Below are positions 1 to 12,000 of a stretch of DNA of 58,193 nt, piece after piece. Position numbers and translations under genes: made by a program. Every line of letters starts with the position of its first letter. Position 1 is the first letter of the stretch. The notes under the pieces are model-generated. The model made no database searches and was not told where the DNA came from. It worked only from the letters and a program-made list of their open reading frames with translations. The stretch comes from Zygnema cylindricum (lineage: Eukaryota > Streptophyta > Zygnematophyceae > Zygnematales > Zygnemataceae): positions 108,008-166,200 of the forward strand of contig JBBHKE010001685.1 of assembly GCA_037447655.1 (NCBI GenBank), in the 5' to 3' direction.

Positions 1-670
1 GAGGTATTCAGGAGTCTCACTTGTCGAAGTTCTTTGGAGAATCTATTGAGACCGGGGAAACACAAAGTCGTTCTTTTTGGCGGTGGGACCGTCTGTTTTT
101 TGAGATTGGTGGAAGTGGGGACACTTCCGTTCTGAGGGGACTCAGTTATCGTTTTTCTTAGAGACTTAAACGAGGGGACTCGTCATTCAAAACCTCCCAG
201 TTTCAACTGTAAAACATGTCTTCGAGAGACCTTCTCAGAGAGTGTCTGAGATAGATGACTATATGCTTCGTTTAGTAAAAAGGTGAAAGCATGTGTTTTC
301 ATGTCTACGGCCAGTCGACATTTAGGCCATGTTGTACAATATCCGTACAAAAAGTACACCGGCATCTGTACTTTTGTGTACGAAAGTGGAAAAATGATTT
401 GCTTCGTATATCAGTAGATAGAGTCTGTGAGAGACTCTTCCAGAGAGCTTCTGTACAAAATGTCAACTTTGACCCTCCAAAACTTACTGCTCAGGGGAGC
501 AAATTCAGAGATTCTTTTTGCTATTGACTCAGGGGAGTCTTGCCTTCACAGGGGTGAAGGTGGTTAGAGTTTTTTGTCTGCCAGGGTGGCGGTTTTTCTT
601 GCTGAAACACAAAGGGGCCAGAGTTATCTAAGAGGTTTCTTGAAGCTGTTCACTCTGAGGACTTATGGAG
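1..670. repeat. Perfect 313-base mirror repeat (reverse, not complement)
   Basis: Base i equals base 671-i for every i from 1 to 313, so 1-313 read backwards is identical to 358-670 without complementing. The centre, 314-357, is not mirrored except for a 10-base self-mirror at 328-337. The arms are mixed sequence, not purine or pyrimidine tracts. The arm reaches base 1, so the true length may be greater. The right arm is the natural-looking one: its reverse complement resembles 3735-3890. No gene is supported here. Confidence 0.97.
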
Positions 671-1349
671 GTCTCATAGTTTCAGTATATGTCTGAAGGC
701 GCGTGGCAAATGTCCGATGGCGCGCGGCTCGTACGTGACCTTTCCACTGGTAAACGATTTACACGTCCGGTGATTGTCTAGTGTCCTCCTTGAGGACACT
801 AGCGAATCACTGGACGAAGTGACCTTTTGCTTCGAAAACTCATAATCGGATGGTGTACGTTGTCGCCCAAAAGTTTGGAACATCTCCTGTAATCATGTTT
901 TATATAATAAAAAAAACAGTACGTCCGTGTACGACAATGAGCTGGATCTGTACGGCAATGCATTTTTTCAAGTAAACAACCTCACTTTTTGCGTGATGGA
1001 GGTTCACCCTTAAAAACATATTTTCTCGAGCACAATTGTTAGATTAAAAGATTTTATATCCACTTTCCGATTGGTGGACGCCAATCAAATATCAGGCATG
1101 TCCTGCAAGGGGAAATTATGTATGAAATTGCGAAGATAAAATCAACAATAATAGCGGTGCATGGTGTTGTTAACACTTAACACAACGGAATTCCGCACGT
1201 GGTCGTTCATATCTCTAGGTGCGAATAGTTCACCTTAGCCAATGTACGACATTGTTTGGAGTGATTCAGGTTCATAGGGATTCGTGTCAATTTTAGGGCA
1301 AATCGTACAGTCAACCGCGAGTCCACAAAAGACTTTGCTCTCGAAAATC
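671..1349. other. Gene-free AT-rich stretch with an imperfect inverted repeat
   Basis: I see no coding region. At 765-788 and 792-815 there is an ordinary inverted repeat with 24-base arms, three mismatches and a 3-base loop. The rest resembles the GTAC-rich relic sequence common elsewhere in the window. Confidence 0.6.
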
Positions 1350-3734
1350 CCTTAGGGGTGTCCCCGTGTAATCAGTACTTTGATAAAATATTTTTGGACT
1401 GTAGTGATGATTCTCCTTACTACTTTGAAGAGGGTCTCAATGTGCGAAAATGCAATCGGAACTTTGAAATATGACGGTTGTAGACGTAGGTACAACTTGT
1501 GCCCATTGAAGACGGGTGAAAATTTCGACGATTGGGTGACGCCAACAAAAACAGCGAGAGTTGTAGACGTCTCGATTTTTGTAAAATTGTAGATGTTTAG
1601 GGTTTGGTGACATTGTGACGTCATGCTCACTTGTGAGAACGTCGATGTCACTGATTCAAAAACTTTCCGCCATGGTTTCCCGATTTTTATCACTTGACTT
1701 GCCATTAAAGCCAAAAATTTGGCAAAAAAATATTTTTCAAAGGTCTTTCAATTTATATCAATATTACTGTATCTCATTCTAAAAAGTGCGAGATAAAAAC
1801 GATAGTGTGAGAGGGAGAGGGGAGTGGCAAGGACGACGAAAAATTATGCAAAGGACCCATGAATGAAAGTGGAGGTCCGAGACCCCTGCAATTTTTTTCT
1901 GTACATGCGCGTGATAGGCATGGATAAAAATAGCGATACTCTCCCTCATCCAAATTTTTTACCACTCGTATGGCCCGTGCGTGGATCATTTTTCATTCGC
2001 TGTTTGGGTGGTACCTTAACTAAAACACCCCCTCAAGGTGATTTTGGATGAAGTTTTTTGATGGGCTAGATTCTCTTGCCCTGGGGTTGAAAAGAAGAAA
2101 ACGCCAAAACGCGTTCACATGACGACAAACATGCTGTACATTCAGAGTATAAAATTGACTTTCATTGTACTTTGGTTAAAATGATTTTCTCGTACGGTTG
2201 AAGTTTTTCTCAGAGTTCCCTAAATTTTTAGGGATACTTTAATACATATGGACACCCCTTTAGCTCCTGCAAGTTAGTGGCAAGGATCGTACATTGTGTC
2301 AGATTGGCACTCGTGTGCATGTGGCTAAGGGTGTGTCCCCGTTTCCCCATCATAACTTAATGAAATAGTAAAGCGTCTTCATTACAAAAAATTTCTATGG
2401 TAAAACCACCTGTGTACAAAAGGGGTAAAACTAAAAAAGACATTTGGAGACTACAAGGGTCACGGGAAAGCAATTTAAATATAAAAAATAAAACGAAACA
2501 AAGCAAAAAAGAAAAAAACCTTAACGAGTCTACCTGCAAACAAGCTAAGGTCCACAACCACAAAGATCATGGATGTGGACCGAGTCCCTTGGTAGAAGGT
2601 CTGGAAGACCACGCTTGTCATCGACCAATGTGTTACAATGAAGGAGAGCCACACTTTCGCTCTCTGAAGGGCAATTGAGACACGTTGATGGTAGAACGCA
2701 GTCAAAAGACTCTGTGGATGACTCCCTCGACCTCTAGATTCAAACGTTTTTCGTGCACATTGGCTAAGGAAGTCGTCGAACGACTTGTCCGAAGATTAAA
2801 AATCCCCACTGCAAATCGGACAAACTAGTCCAACATGTCTTTGGTGAGCGTAGTCTCTTTCTTTTTTAGCCCCTGCGTCCCGAGCCGCCACACTTATATG
2901 CAAAGTCGCGCAAGATGAAATGTGTGTCCCAATCGGCTTTGTAAGGACCACATCACCAAGCGTCCTCCCAGTACCATGGAGAAAAACTAAGGCTATGTGC
3001 CAATGTAACCGAAAATTTAGAATGCTACTTTGGATTTTAGCGCAAATTTTCCGATGTACTTTTCAAAGTGTTCCTTTTGGGTCTTCGGTACTTTAAATAT
3101 GTTACAATTGCAGTCGTCTACAAAATGTGCGACACTGTACGAAACATCCTAAAATTGGTGACATGTACAAAAATGGTGACGATTGTAGATGTCGAGTTTT
3201 TTGTGACGTTGTAGATGCTTATGGTTTTGTGGCATTGCGAGGTCACGCTACCTTGTGACCTCATTAATACATCAAGTTTTTGCCACAACTTCCCGATTTT
3301 TATTTTTTTTTATCTTTCATCATTCGATATGCCAACAAAATACGACCAAAGATATAAAAAAAAAACAAAAAAAGAAAAAAAAGACTCTTTAATTTTATAC
3401 CATTATTGTTGTATTTGATTTAGAGAAGAGAGAAAGAGGAAAGGTCAAGTGAGAAAGAGGGGGAGAGCCGAGGACGACGTAAAACTTTGGAAAGGGCACA
3501 TGAATGAAAGTGGAGGTCTAAGACCCTTGCGATTTTTTTCCGTACATGCTCGTCATTTTAATGCGTACATGCGCGTGACGAGCATGGAAAAAAATAGCGT
3601 GTACTATCCTCCGTGCAAAAAAAATCGAAGACATTTGACCCGTGCAATAACGTTTTCCTATTCGTCAATTGGCTATTACTTGTATTAGTATCACCTCGCG
3701 AGTCGTGCAATTCTGTGTCCTCCATTGAACTACA

Positions 3735-3890
3735 AAATTCAAGAAGCCTCTAGATAGTTGTTAACTAACCCACTTTCAATGGCAACCACTGCTGCCCAAG
3801 CAAACAAGTTGGCAATCTGACTGCTCCCCTGTGCAGCTTAGACTCCTCTGAGTCCGTAGGAAAAATAATCTTTGAAAACGCCCAACCAGG
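3735..3890 (+). repeat. Non-mirrored relative of the mirror-repeat arm
   Basis: This stretch resembles the reverse complement of the right arm of the 1-670 mirror repeat. Shared phrases include TTCAAGAA.CCTCT, TAGATA and CCCCTGTG, followed by AGACTC.CCTGAGTC. It shows that the arm belongs to a repeat that also exists in ordinary orientation. Confidence 0.6.
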
Positions 3891-4563
3891 CGATTAGTTA
3901 TAAGGTGGCAAAAATGCCAAGTTTATACAAACTCTTAAAGGGAGAGAGATCACTAGCTATCGAATTCCCTAAGTCCTAAACCCCTCTCACAACCCCTATC
4001 TACTAACGTACGAACCAATCAAATAAATGTAGGGTACGAAAAGGTACTACGACCGATGTACTTTCTGTACGGCCTGTGTACGGCAAGGCCATTGAGTGGA
4101 CGTGTGTCCACTTTTTACTGGTCCTTATGTTCCCCGGAATTCCTGCGACCAAATGTTATCCCTCCACGTGGCGCCACGTCATGCCACGTCCATAAACACC
4201 GAAGTGACCATTTCGCGATCTCGACAGTGATATACGCCGTCGGATTAAATCCGAGACTAAATGTCGACTGTCGAAACAAATGTCCAATTCATTTGTTTCG
4301 TGCGAAATAATGTTCGCACTATATAACACTTGGTTCTATGTCTTTTCGTTCGTCATTCCGTTAATCAAATTCATGGTCTTAACACTATTTAAATAATTAT
4401 CAAACCTAATGTATCCTAACAGACTTCTACGACAGACTGGATAGAGCTAACGGCTACGCGGCACTTTGCCAGTCAGAGGTCCGAGTCCTGCCGGACTCAA
4501 CGTTTTGTTGAGAGAACCTTTTGTTGAGAGTGACATAAGTCACTCTTTAGTCCTGCCTGCTTA

Positions 4564-4639
4564 GCTAGGACAGCCATCGCTCAACCATCCTCTCTATCCC
4601 TGCTAGGACAGCCATCGCTCAACCATCCTCTCTATCCCT
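4564..4639 (+). repeat. Two tandem 38-bp copies
   Basis: A 38-base unit starting GCTAGGACAGCC occurs twice back to back (4564-4601 and 4602-4639) with no differences seen. No function is apparent. Confidence 0.9.
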
Positions 4640-5039
4640 AAGTGACTACAACAAGTATTGGGTAGAGAGAGGAGGTGGAGGCAGGCTGTCTGCTTTTTCT
4701 TTTCCTATTTGCATTGAACTATCTAGACCTAGAAAATACCATATAAATCTAGTAATTTCAACAAGTCGCTTTTATTAAAATGTGTGAAGGTGAGCTGGCG
4801 TGATGTGGGAGTGGGTCAATAAGATAATAATGCCAAATTGGAGTACTTCAAAGGTAAAAGAGGACGCAAACGGTATATTTGACATGTATTTTGTTTTTGT
4901 ATGTTCTTGCCCATTTTTCGTACGACGTAATATTTTCTCGTTGCAAGTCCCATTTTTCTGAGAAAACGACGGGAATAAACCCTTACTTTAACACATGGGC
5001 ACACCGCCTAAGTCAACCCGAATGCTTTGACAACCCTTA

Positions 5040-6916
5040 GACTGGGGCCGAGGTGGAAGTATATTAAAAACCTTTCGTTTGACGGTGTAGGCGGTCTCCC
5101 CTCCAATGGCAGCAATGGTATCTCACACCAAATCATGTGCGAGAGTACGTTCTCCACCATGCGAAGTAAATGGATTCCCTCAACATCAATAGGTTGGTTG
5201 CAAACACACTGGGGCCCTTTCTAAAAGCGGAGGGTGAGGCAAACTCAACAACAAGCGTAGAGCAGATGCAAACTTGTCAAATGATAAACATAGTGTCAAA
5301 AGTTTTGGTGTTGTTTGTAGCTATCAGCCTTAAGCCAAGAACACGAACATAAACGAGCACGCGTTTCAGCGTAAGGTGGCGCCTCTAAGAGGTTGGCAAA
5401 ATCAACAACGACCACTTGCCTAGATATGGATTGTTGTAGTTAGAAGTAATTGTCGGCAATGAGTGATTAAAAAGGTGGAACTAAGTTTTGAGCGTCCGAA
5501 AAAAGTAGTGTAGGTGAAATGGAAAGAGACCGTCCTCAACCTTAGGGACAACTTTCCCTAGAATAGGGACATCATCCACAATGAAATGAGAAGTGATGGT
5601 AGGCGCCACCAAAGCTGAACTACCCAAATACGCCTTTGGGGCAATGTTGGCCACGGTTATTAAACCTAAACCGCCAATTGAAACTAGGAGGTAGACTTGT
5701 TCAAGAGCAAGCAACCCTTCCGAATGATAAAAAATCCCTTGACCAAGGAGGTGGTGAAGCACACCAAAAAGATTGTCGTCAAAATCCTTAAGGGAAGACG
5801 AAAAATAATCCGTTGGTTGTAAAGCTCGGGCAAGATAGAGAGGCAGCCGAGCAAAATAACGGATCAAAACTGCAAAAGCCAACTGTGAGTTTGACAGTTT
5901 GGGAAGGTTGTCGCTATAGGAAAGGTCTTCCAACAATGCATCAGCAACTACTAGCTTGACAAAAAAAGTCGCGCCGATAGGGTAACTTAAAGCCTTAATA
6001 CCCTCGTTTGGGGATGCTAGACGAAAACAAATAGGGAGGGGCAAACCAACGGCAAACCCCGTGGGCACCTAGTCACACACTTACATGGTTTAAGTGAGAG
6101 CCTGATACGATAAAGCTGGTTCGCAATATGAGAGAAAGCAGAAAAAACTTGTTCGCACGGACCCACGATATGCGTGTTATCCGCGAATAAAAGAAATTAA
6201 CAACCAAGAATGGTTGTAGCTAATGCTCGTAAAGCTTGAAGGTGGGCTAAAGCAAAAAGAAGTGCCCCTAAAGGCTCACCTTGGCGAGTGCCAGTTGCAG
6301 ATTCCAAAGTGGCAACATCACCCAAGGGACCCGTGAGAGGAAAGACTAGCGAGCCAAGCCGAGAATAAAAATCCCGAACAAAAGCGAAGAGTTGGTTTAT
6401 AGGTGAAGGTGCAGGTCGTAGTTCTCGGCAGAAAGCATTACGATCAACTTTATTGAAGGTGTTACTACATCCTCTTGAATGACCACCCAATCCCGATGAA
6501 TATCTAAAACAACTTGCAAGCCATGGACACCCGCCCTTTTGTAGCAACACCAAATTGATGCGGCGAAAATTGGTCGTGAAACGCTCTTGGAGTTGGATGC
6601 AAATAGCGCGAGCTACCAATCAATACAATACTTCACCAATAGCAATGGGACGAATTCCCCTAGTAGGCTTAAAAACAGCCACAAGTCAAGGAGTAGAAAG
6701 AAGCGGGATTACACTATGGGGAATGTTTCCACAAGCCATCTCGAACGCTACCTTAGGCAGGAGGTCGAATTTTAGGGATGGGGTCTCAAGAGGAAAGATA
6801 TTGCGAAGTAATTCATAAACCATCCCAGAGGGACGACCCGCAGAAAGGTGAGGGGGCTTGATGAGGGCCATGGTAAAGGCTTCACGATCCAAATCGAGGA
6901 TCATGCCATTCAACAA
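5040..6916 (-). mobile_element. Decayed non-LTR (LINE-type) reverse transcriptase
   Basis: Broken frames on the minus strand follow each other in the order expected for a non-LTR reverse transcriptase. 6916-6686 is an upstream part. 6619-6197 holds the fingers/palm region with RQGEPLGALLFAL, where families usually have RQGDPLG. 6196-6069 (another frame) holds FADNTHIVGP, where the catalytic motif is normally [FY]ADD. 6068-5481 is the C-terminal region with GIKALSYPIG and VSIGGLGL. A weaker continuation may run to about 5040. Frameshifts, stops and the altered catalytic aspartate mean it is dead. No poly(A) tail or target-site duplication could be placed. The upstream side is cut by a transposon relic near 6918. 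Confidence 0.8.
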
Positions 6917-6917
6917 T

Positions 6918-7611
6918 AGGGAGGATTTCGTCGGGTGCCGAATATTTCTTTATATTGTAGAGAAGGTACTACGTACACAATTTTCAAGTGTCTCAATGCG
7001 TAAAAACGAATCCTTTATTAAGTTTATGACGGTTGTATACGTCGACAAAGTCTGTGACGGTTGTCAATGTCTACAATCTATGTTGTCGCACCTTATTCTT
7101 TGAAACTGCTTGTGACGTCGCATGTCTTTGCTTGACATTGTAGACTTACAACCTTTCGGTTCTGTGTTGTTCATGGTTGAAGAAGATGCATTTGCCTTTG
7201 TGCCTCTTGTCCGGTCGCCGGGAAATGACATTGAATTCTTGAGACCCCTGAAAAATAAAAATTTGTACCGGATGCAAACGGACAAAAACAAAAAAAGAAG
7301 TGTACCTCTCCCCGTCGAAAACTTTTGAAACCCTCTTAAACTTGCAAAATTGTTTTCTTATTTGTGAAGCAGTGATACTTTAAAACACATCTCTGATATG
7401 TTTAAAGGTAAAGTTTGAATATGACGTGGCATGACGTGGCCGAAAATCGCAAGACGACCACATGTAGTGCATTCAATGATTTAAGATAACGCAAATTGTA
7501 CTTCAATTTATTCACTTTCTTCATCCTACTGTAATTTAATTGGTACTGTGTCATTTTGAGGAAAATGACAAAAAAAAAATCCCTTACTTTGGCACATGGG
7601 GACACACCATA
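6918..7611. mobile_element. Family C TIR transposon fragment
   Basis: The right end (CCTTACTTTGGCACATGGGG followed by ACACACC, about 7582-7609) matches the family C terminus seen at 4981-5005 and 33998-34025. The interior shares the phrase GACGGTTGTATACGTCGAC, and a related stretch with GTCTACAATCT, with the copy at 32520-32590. The left end was not found; the element appears to abut or interrupt the reverse transcriptase relic. Confidence 0.6.
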
Positions 7612-9075
7612 ATTCGTGTAGAGGAGCTTCTGTCTTCGTATACTTAAATATGCACTTATGGTATTAAAAAACGATATGCCCTCCGAAACAAGTGTGCATT
7701 TATGCTAAAACTACCGTAGTGGAAACATGGCTTATCTAATTAGTTCGTAGTAACTCCCTTCACTTCGGCAGAGTTAGCAAGGGTATTGTTGGACTAGGCA
7801 TTAAACCACTTGTTTTGGATTTTTTCTGTCGAACTTTCCTCCAGAAAACATGTATCATACTTTTGAATTTGAAGTCTAAACAGTGTGTTGTTAAGGTACA
7901 CCATGATTCGCTAGTATAGTTAAGAACTGTACACCATGGTGTTTTATTTTAGTGTTATTTACCACTTTACAAGAGAATATTTGCAGCATGCTAATACTCA
8001 CTTCCGCCTCCCAACAGAAAGAAACGATAACAAATAACAAAAAGAGAAAAGAAAACATTCCAATGCATTTATGTAATGCTTTTGATCTTTGATCTTAACG
8101 TGGCTTTCCCTATGGATGAGTTTGCCATCTTTATTTTCACCATAGTACAATTGTATTTAAGAAGTATTTTCCAAAGGCAGGGAGAAATCACACTTGCTAT
8201 TATTTGTCAGTCGTTTCTTCTGCAGTGTTGTCCATTTTTGGTTTCTTTCATTCTGTGTGATTTTTTTCCATTAAGTTTCGGAGTTTCGTTCCTTTCGTTT
8301 CCATGTACTCAGATGGTTTACCATCACGCCAGTTTAACAAGTCTTATTATCATTATAGAGTCCTCGGAGGAGGAAAAAGGCATAATATGGCCTCGGCTTT
8401 TACTTTTCATTTTATGGCATATTCACTAAGTGCAAAAAATGAGGGCACCTTTTAGTTCAAAATTTCGTCGCGAAAATGTCATACAAAAAGGTAAGATACA
8501 CAGCTTTCCCTACTTTATAAATACGATATATGGGCAGGACATTCGTACAACATAAAAAGATTCCCCTGTTTACACAGAAACTCTTTTAGTTACTTTCTCT
8601 TTAAGAACCAAAAAGTCGCTGAGAGCTCATAAAATTTGGTATATAGGGCACATTATCGATTTGTACTCTAACAATCTTAAGTCAGGAATTAGTGATGATA
8701 AAAACCTCAACATGAGAGCAAAAATCAATTTTCCCACAGTATTACTGGACAAAATTCAGTCCTTATTACGACTATACGTGGAAAGTACAAAGTACGGTAG
8801 GTTTTATAATCATCCTTTTACCATCGTTCAGGGTTTTCCTACTCTGTACAAAACCGTACTCTGTCACGAAATCCTTTCCAACATATAATGAAGTAAGGAT
8901 GAGCTCAATCCGAACCAACTTGTCACATAACTAACTTTCTCCACTAACACTCCTAAAGTAAACGACAATCTACCAAGAAATTCCACATTCATCTAACACT
9001 TTTTTTATCATCTAGCACAAGAATCCCCTCACCCTTGCCCCCTCTCCCTCTCCCTCTCCCTCTCCCCTCTCCCAT
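7612..9075. other. No gene recognised; 3' flank of the synthetase-HAT gene
   Basis: AT-rich DNA downstream of the minus-strand gene. A hydrophobic open frame on the plus strand (8076-8429) has skewed composition and no recognisable motif, so it is not called. A CT-rich tract (CCCTCT iterations) lies at 9034-9070 just beyond the stop codon. No other feature is visible. Confidence 0.6.
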
Positions 9076-12000
9076 TTAGAGCTTTAGGTTTCCTAATTGT
9101 TTCTCAATCTGTTTATGTTCTTTTGTACCAGAAGTAGGTGATCTCCAACTCATACTTTTTCGTTTCTGAAACATATCTCGTCGTTGTCGACTAATATTTC
9201 GATCAGCCACTCCGGCCTTCACAAATAGTTCCTTTGCGGAATTCAAATTTCCAAACTCCTCCTCTATTTCCCCAGCTTGCTGCATAAAAACAGGGACAAA
9301 AAAACCGGAAGTACATCAGCTACGCCTTACGGAAATACCACAAAAGATAGTCCCAACTTTACCGTCATGGTGTCCCTACTACTACTGTTATTACTATTGT
9401 TACCATTTTAACTATTATTACCGTTATTCCTATTACTACACCGTAAATCGCTATTTGCGTTAAAAAATAAGTAATATGAGGACTGTTGATGTTAATATTT
9501 ATGTTTCCGGTCCAAATGTCGTGGACGATTGTGAACCGCTAAAAGAATGACCGTTAAGAAAAAAACTAGCATTTAACAAAGCTAATTCTTATTTAGAGAG
9601 CAAAAAAAATGGAATGAAATTAGTGTTCTTAGCGTTAACAGCGATTCACAGTGTACTATGATTACTATTCTTATTCTTGTTTTCACTATTCTTCCTGTTA
9701 TTACACAACTATTATTCATGCTCATATATGCCAGTAAAAAAAACAACATATATTTGTTGAATAAATTAAGCCCCAATCCATCAAACATTTTTATTGTTCC
9801 TTCAACACTCTTAAACAAACCTTTAGAGCAAGCAAACAAGAATGGTCTAAACTTTTCTTCGTGCCAAATGACAACAAATAAAGCAATGTGCATTTTCTTA
9901 AATAAGTTGTTACGCCCCCATCGACACTTGACTCAAGGATATCCCGAATTTTTGCTTACCGTCTCAAACAACAAGGAAATTGATTCGACAACATTATAGA
10001 ACCCAGTTTCATACTTTAAAATGATTCATATACCATCACTGATTTGAAACAATAAGACTAACCAACATGGAAACATGACTCTAAATGAACTTGCTTCCTA
10101 TCTAAGCTCATAGACCATGCGTTTCCCGTTTACAACTTCTCTAGATAATTAGACAAATCATACGGGTCCATAAAAAACCTAAAAAACCTCATAAAACCTA
10201 ATTATCACTTTACAAAATCGTAAACCCTAGATGAACAACAAGGTTCTTGCTATTATAATAAGGGTTTTTTACCCTCTCATCTCACCTGGAGAACCGCGGG
10301 GTTGTTTGGTTCAGTAACCAAAGCCAAAGTCAAAGCATTTTTAGCCAACTCATGTTTTCCACATTGTCGTTCCAACCGAGCGTAAGCCTGTGGTAAAAAC
10401 ATAATCTCTAAGGTTTTTTAAGGGTTTTTTTCTGGGTATCTTTTCTGAGGGAGAGGGGCGGGGGAGGTTTGGGTAACCTTTTCTAGGTAGTATTTTATTT
10501 GTTGAGTATTTCTTTCTTTGTGGTAATTTTCTTTTAGGAGAGTTTTTTTAGTTCTAATAGAGCATAAACATATGGTAAAAAACACCCATTTTTTTTTATC
10601 GCTAAAATATAGTGTAGTTTGGTACCACAAAGTCAAATGTTATCGCAAACAAAAACCATCTGGTCTCACTTTCATTGAGATTAAAAACAAATATAGAAGA
10701 CAAGTACAAAAAAAAAGAAAGAACGAAGAAAGAAAAGCCTACAAGTTTCCTGCAATGCCTTCAAGTTTCAGGGAAGGGAGGGAGGGAGGGAAGAAGGGGG
10801 GGAGGGGGGGGAGGGAGGAGGGAAGGGAGGGAGGGAGGGCTGGAGTGAAATACTAAAAAAATGATCGGTGGGACAGTACCCAAAACTGAAACCAATAAAG
10901 TGGTATAATACCCAAATAGAAAAAAAAATGGCATATTACCGGCGAATGACAATTGGCAAAAAAAAAAAAAAGGGTACCTTAACCAAAAAAAAGAAAAAAA
11001 AAGACAATTGGGGGAAAAAAATACCTGCAAACAGGCAACATCAGTTGGAGAAGTTTCGAGTCCTTTTTCAAACAAACGCCGCGATTCGTCCAAATTTCCC
11101 GCCTTTTGTTCCATTACTGCCCACGACTGCAAATCCCATAAAATAAACCAACTTTAATTATCACCTCCAAAACTGCCAAAAAAACTTCAGCTCATCGCTA
11201 ATTTTCAAATTGCATATTGTTTGTCTCACTATTTACATAAGTTTCTCCCATTAGGAGCACAACCATCACAACCATTAGGAGCAATAGTTTGTAAGTGCAA
11301 AAAATGAGGCCATATTACACATTTTTTACTCAGAAATTATTTGAAGTAACATGCAGTTAAGAGAATTGTTACGAATTTAAACACGAACAACGATTTGAAA
11401 TTGAAAACGCATAGAGTATGGAACAAACCGGACTCATAATAAACAGATTTAAAAGACACGATCACCAAACATGCTTGATTCATCTCATGTCTGTAGGTAC
11501 CAAGATAACTGCTCAAAAATTCAATCCCTTTCATATGATAGAAAGTACAATCAGTTATTCAAATTCTTTGCTAGTACAGAATGTAAATCAAATATTTGCG
11601 GATCTCTCAAGGAGGATTTACTCACCTGCCACACATAAACAGCCTGAGGAGCAAAACTTAAACACCTTTGATAAAGTTCCCGAGCTTTTTGCAAACTTCC
11701 GGAAGTATTTAGTCGAGCTTCATGGTGTGCCCAAGCCTGACAAAAATCGTCCAATGAAAAAAATATCCACAGTTTTTACTTTTTCTTATTTATCGCCAAA
11801 TAAGTAATCGCTGAATTAATTATTTGCTGATTTTGTAAGCTGCTTTTCTTACAATCTCTCTTCCTTACCCCCTCCCTCTTTATCCTCTCTTCTCCTTATC
11901 CTCTCTCGTCCTTCCCCTCTCACTTCCTTACCCTCTTTCTTCCTTACCTGTAAGGTGTAAATGCTTTTTTAAACCTCAAAGTTTGTGAGTTGCTTTCTTA

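Larger units (their letters stand above)
1350..5008. mobile_element. Mosaic of relic TIR transposons (family C); no gene
   Basis: Ends of one terminal-inverted-repeat family recur here: GGGTGTCCCC-type ends near 1352 and 2328, and the opposite end (CCTTACTTTAACACATGGGC) near 4981. Inside are phrases repeated across the window, such as GTGACGATTGTAGA with a following GACGTCA-like segment (about 1500-1660 and 3160-3260). No transposase frame is visible, so these are non-autonomous or decayed copies. Individual element boundaries inside the mosaic are not resolved. Confidence 0.55.

Noticed and set aside
765-815. Hairpin as a terminator or small RNA
   Set aside because: An imperfect inverted repeat in relic DNA with no associated gene or promoter; no basis for a functional call.
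4430-4505. tRNA-like stretch (CTGGATAGAGC and GGTCCGAGTCC resembling A/B boxes, followed by TTTT)
   Set aside because: No acceptor stem pairs, the D-stem 5' half is missing and the anticodon arm is poor; at best a decayed tRNA-derived relic.
8076-8429. 117-codon hydrophobic frame on the plus strand
   Set aside because: AT-rich composition, no recognised motif, and it lies in the 3' flank of the opposite-strand gene; a chance frame is more likely.
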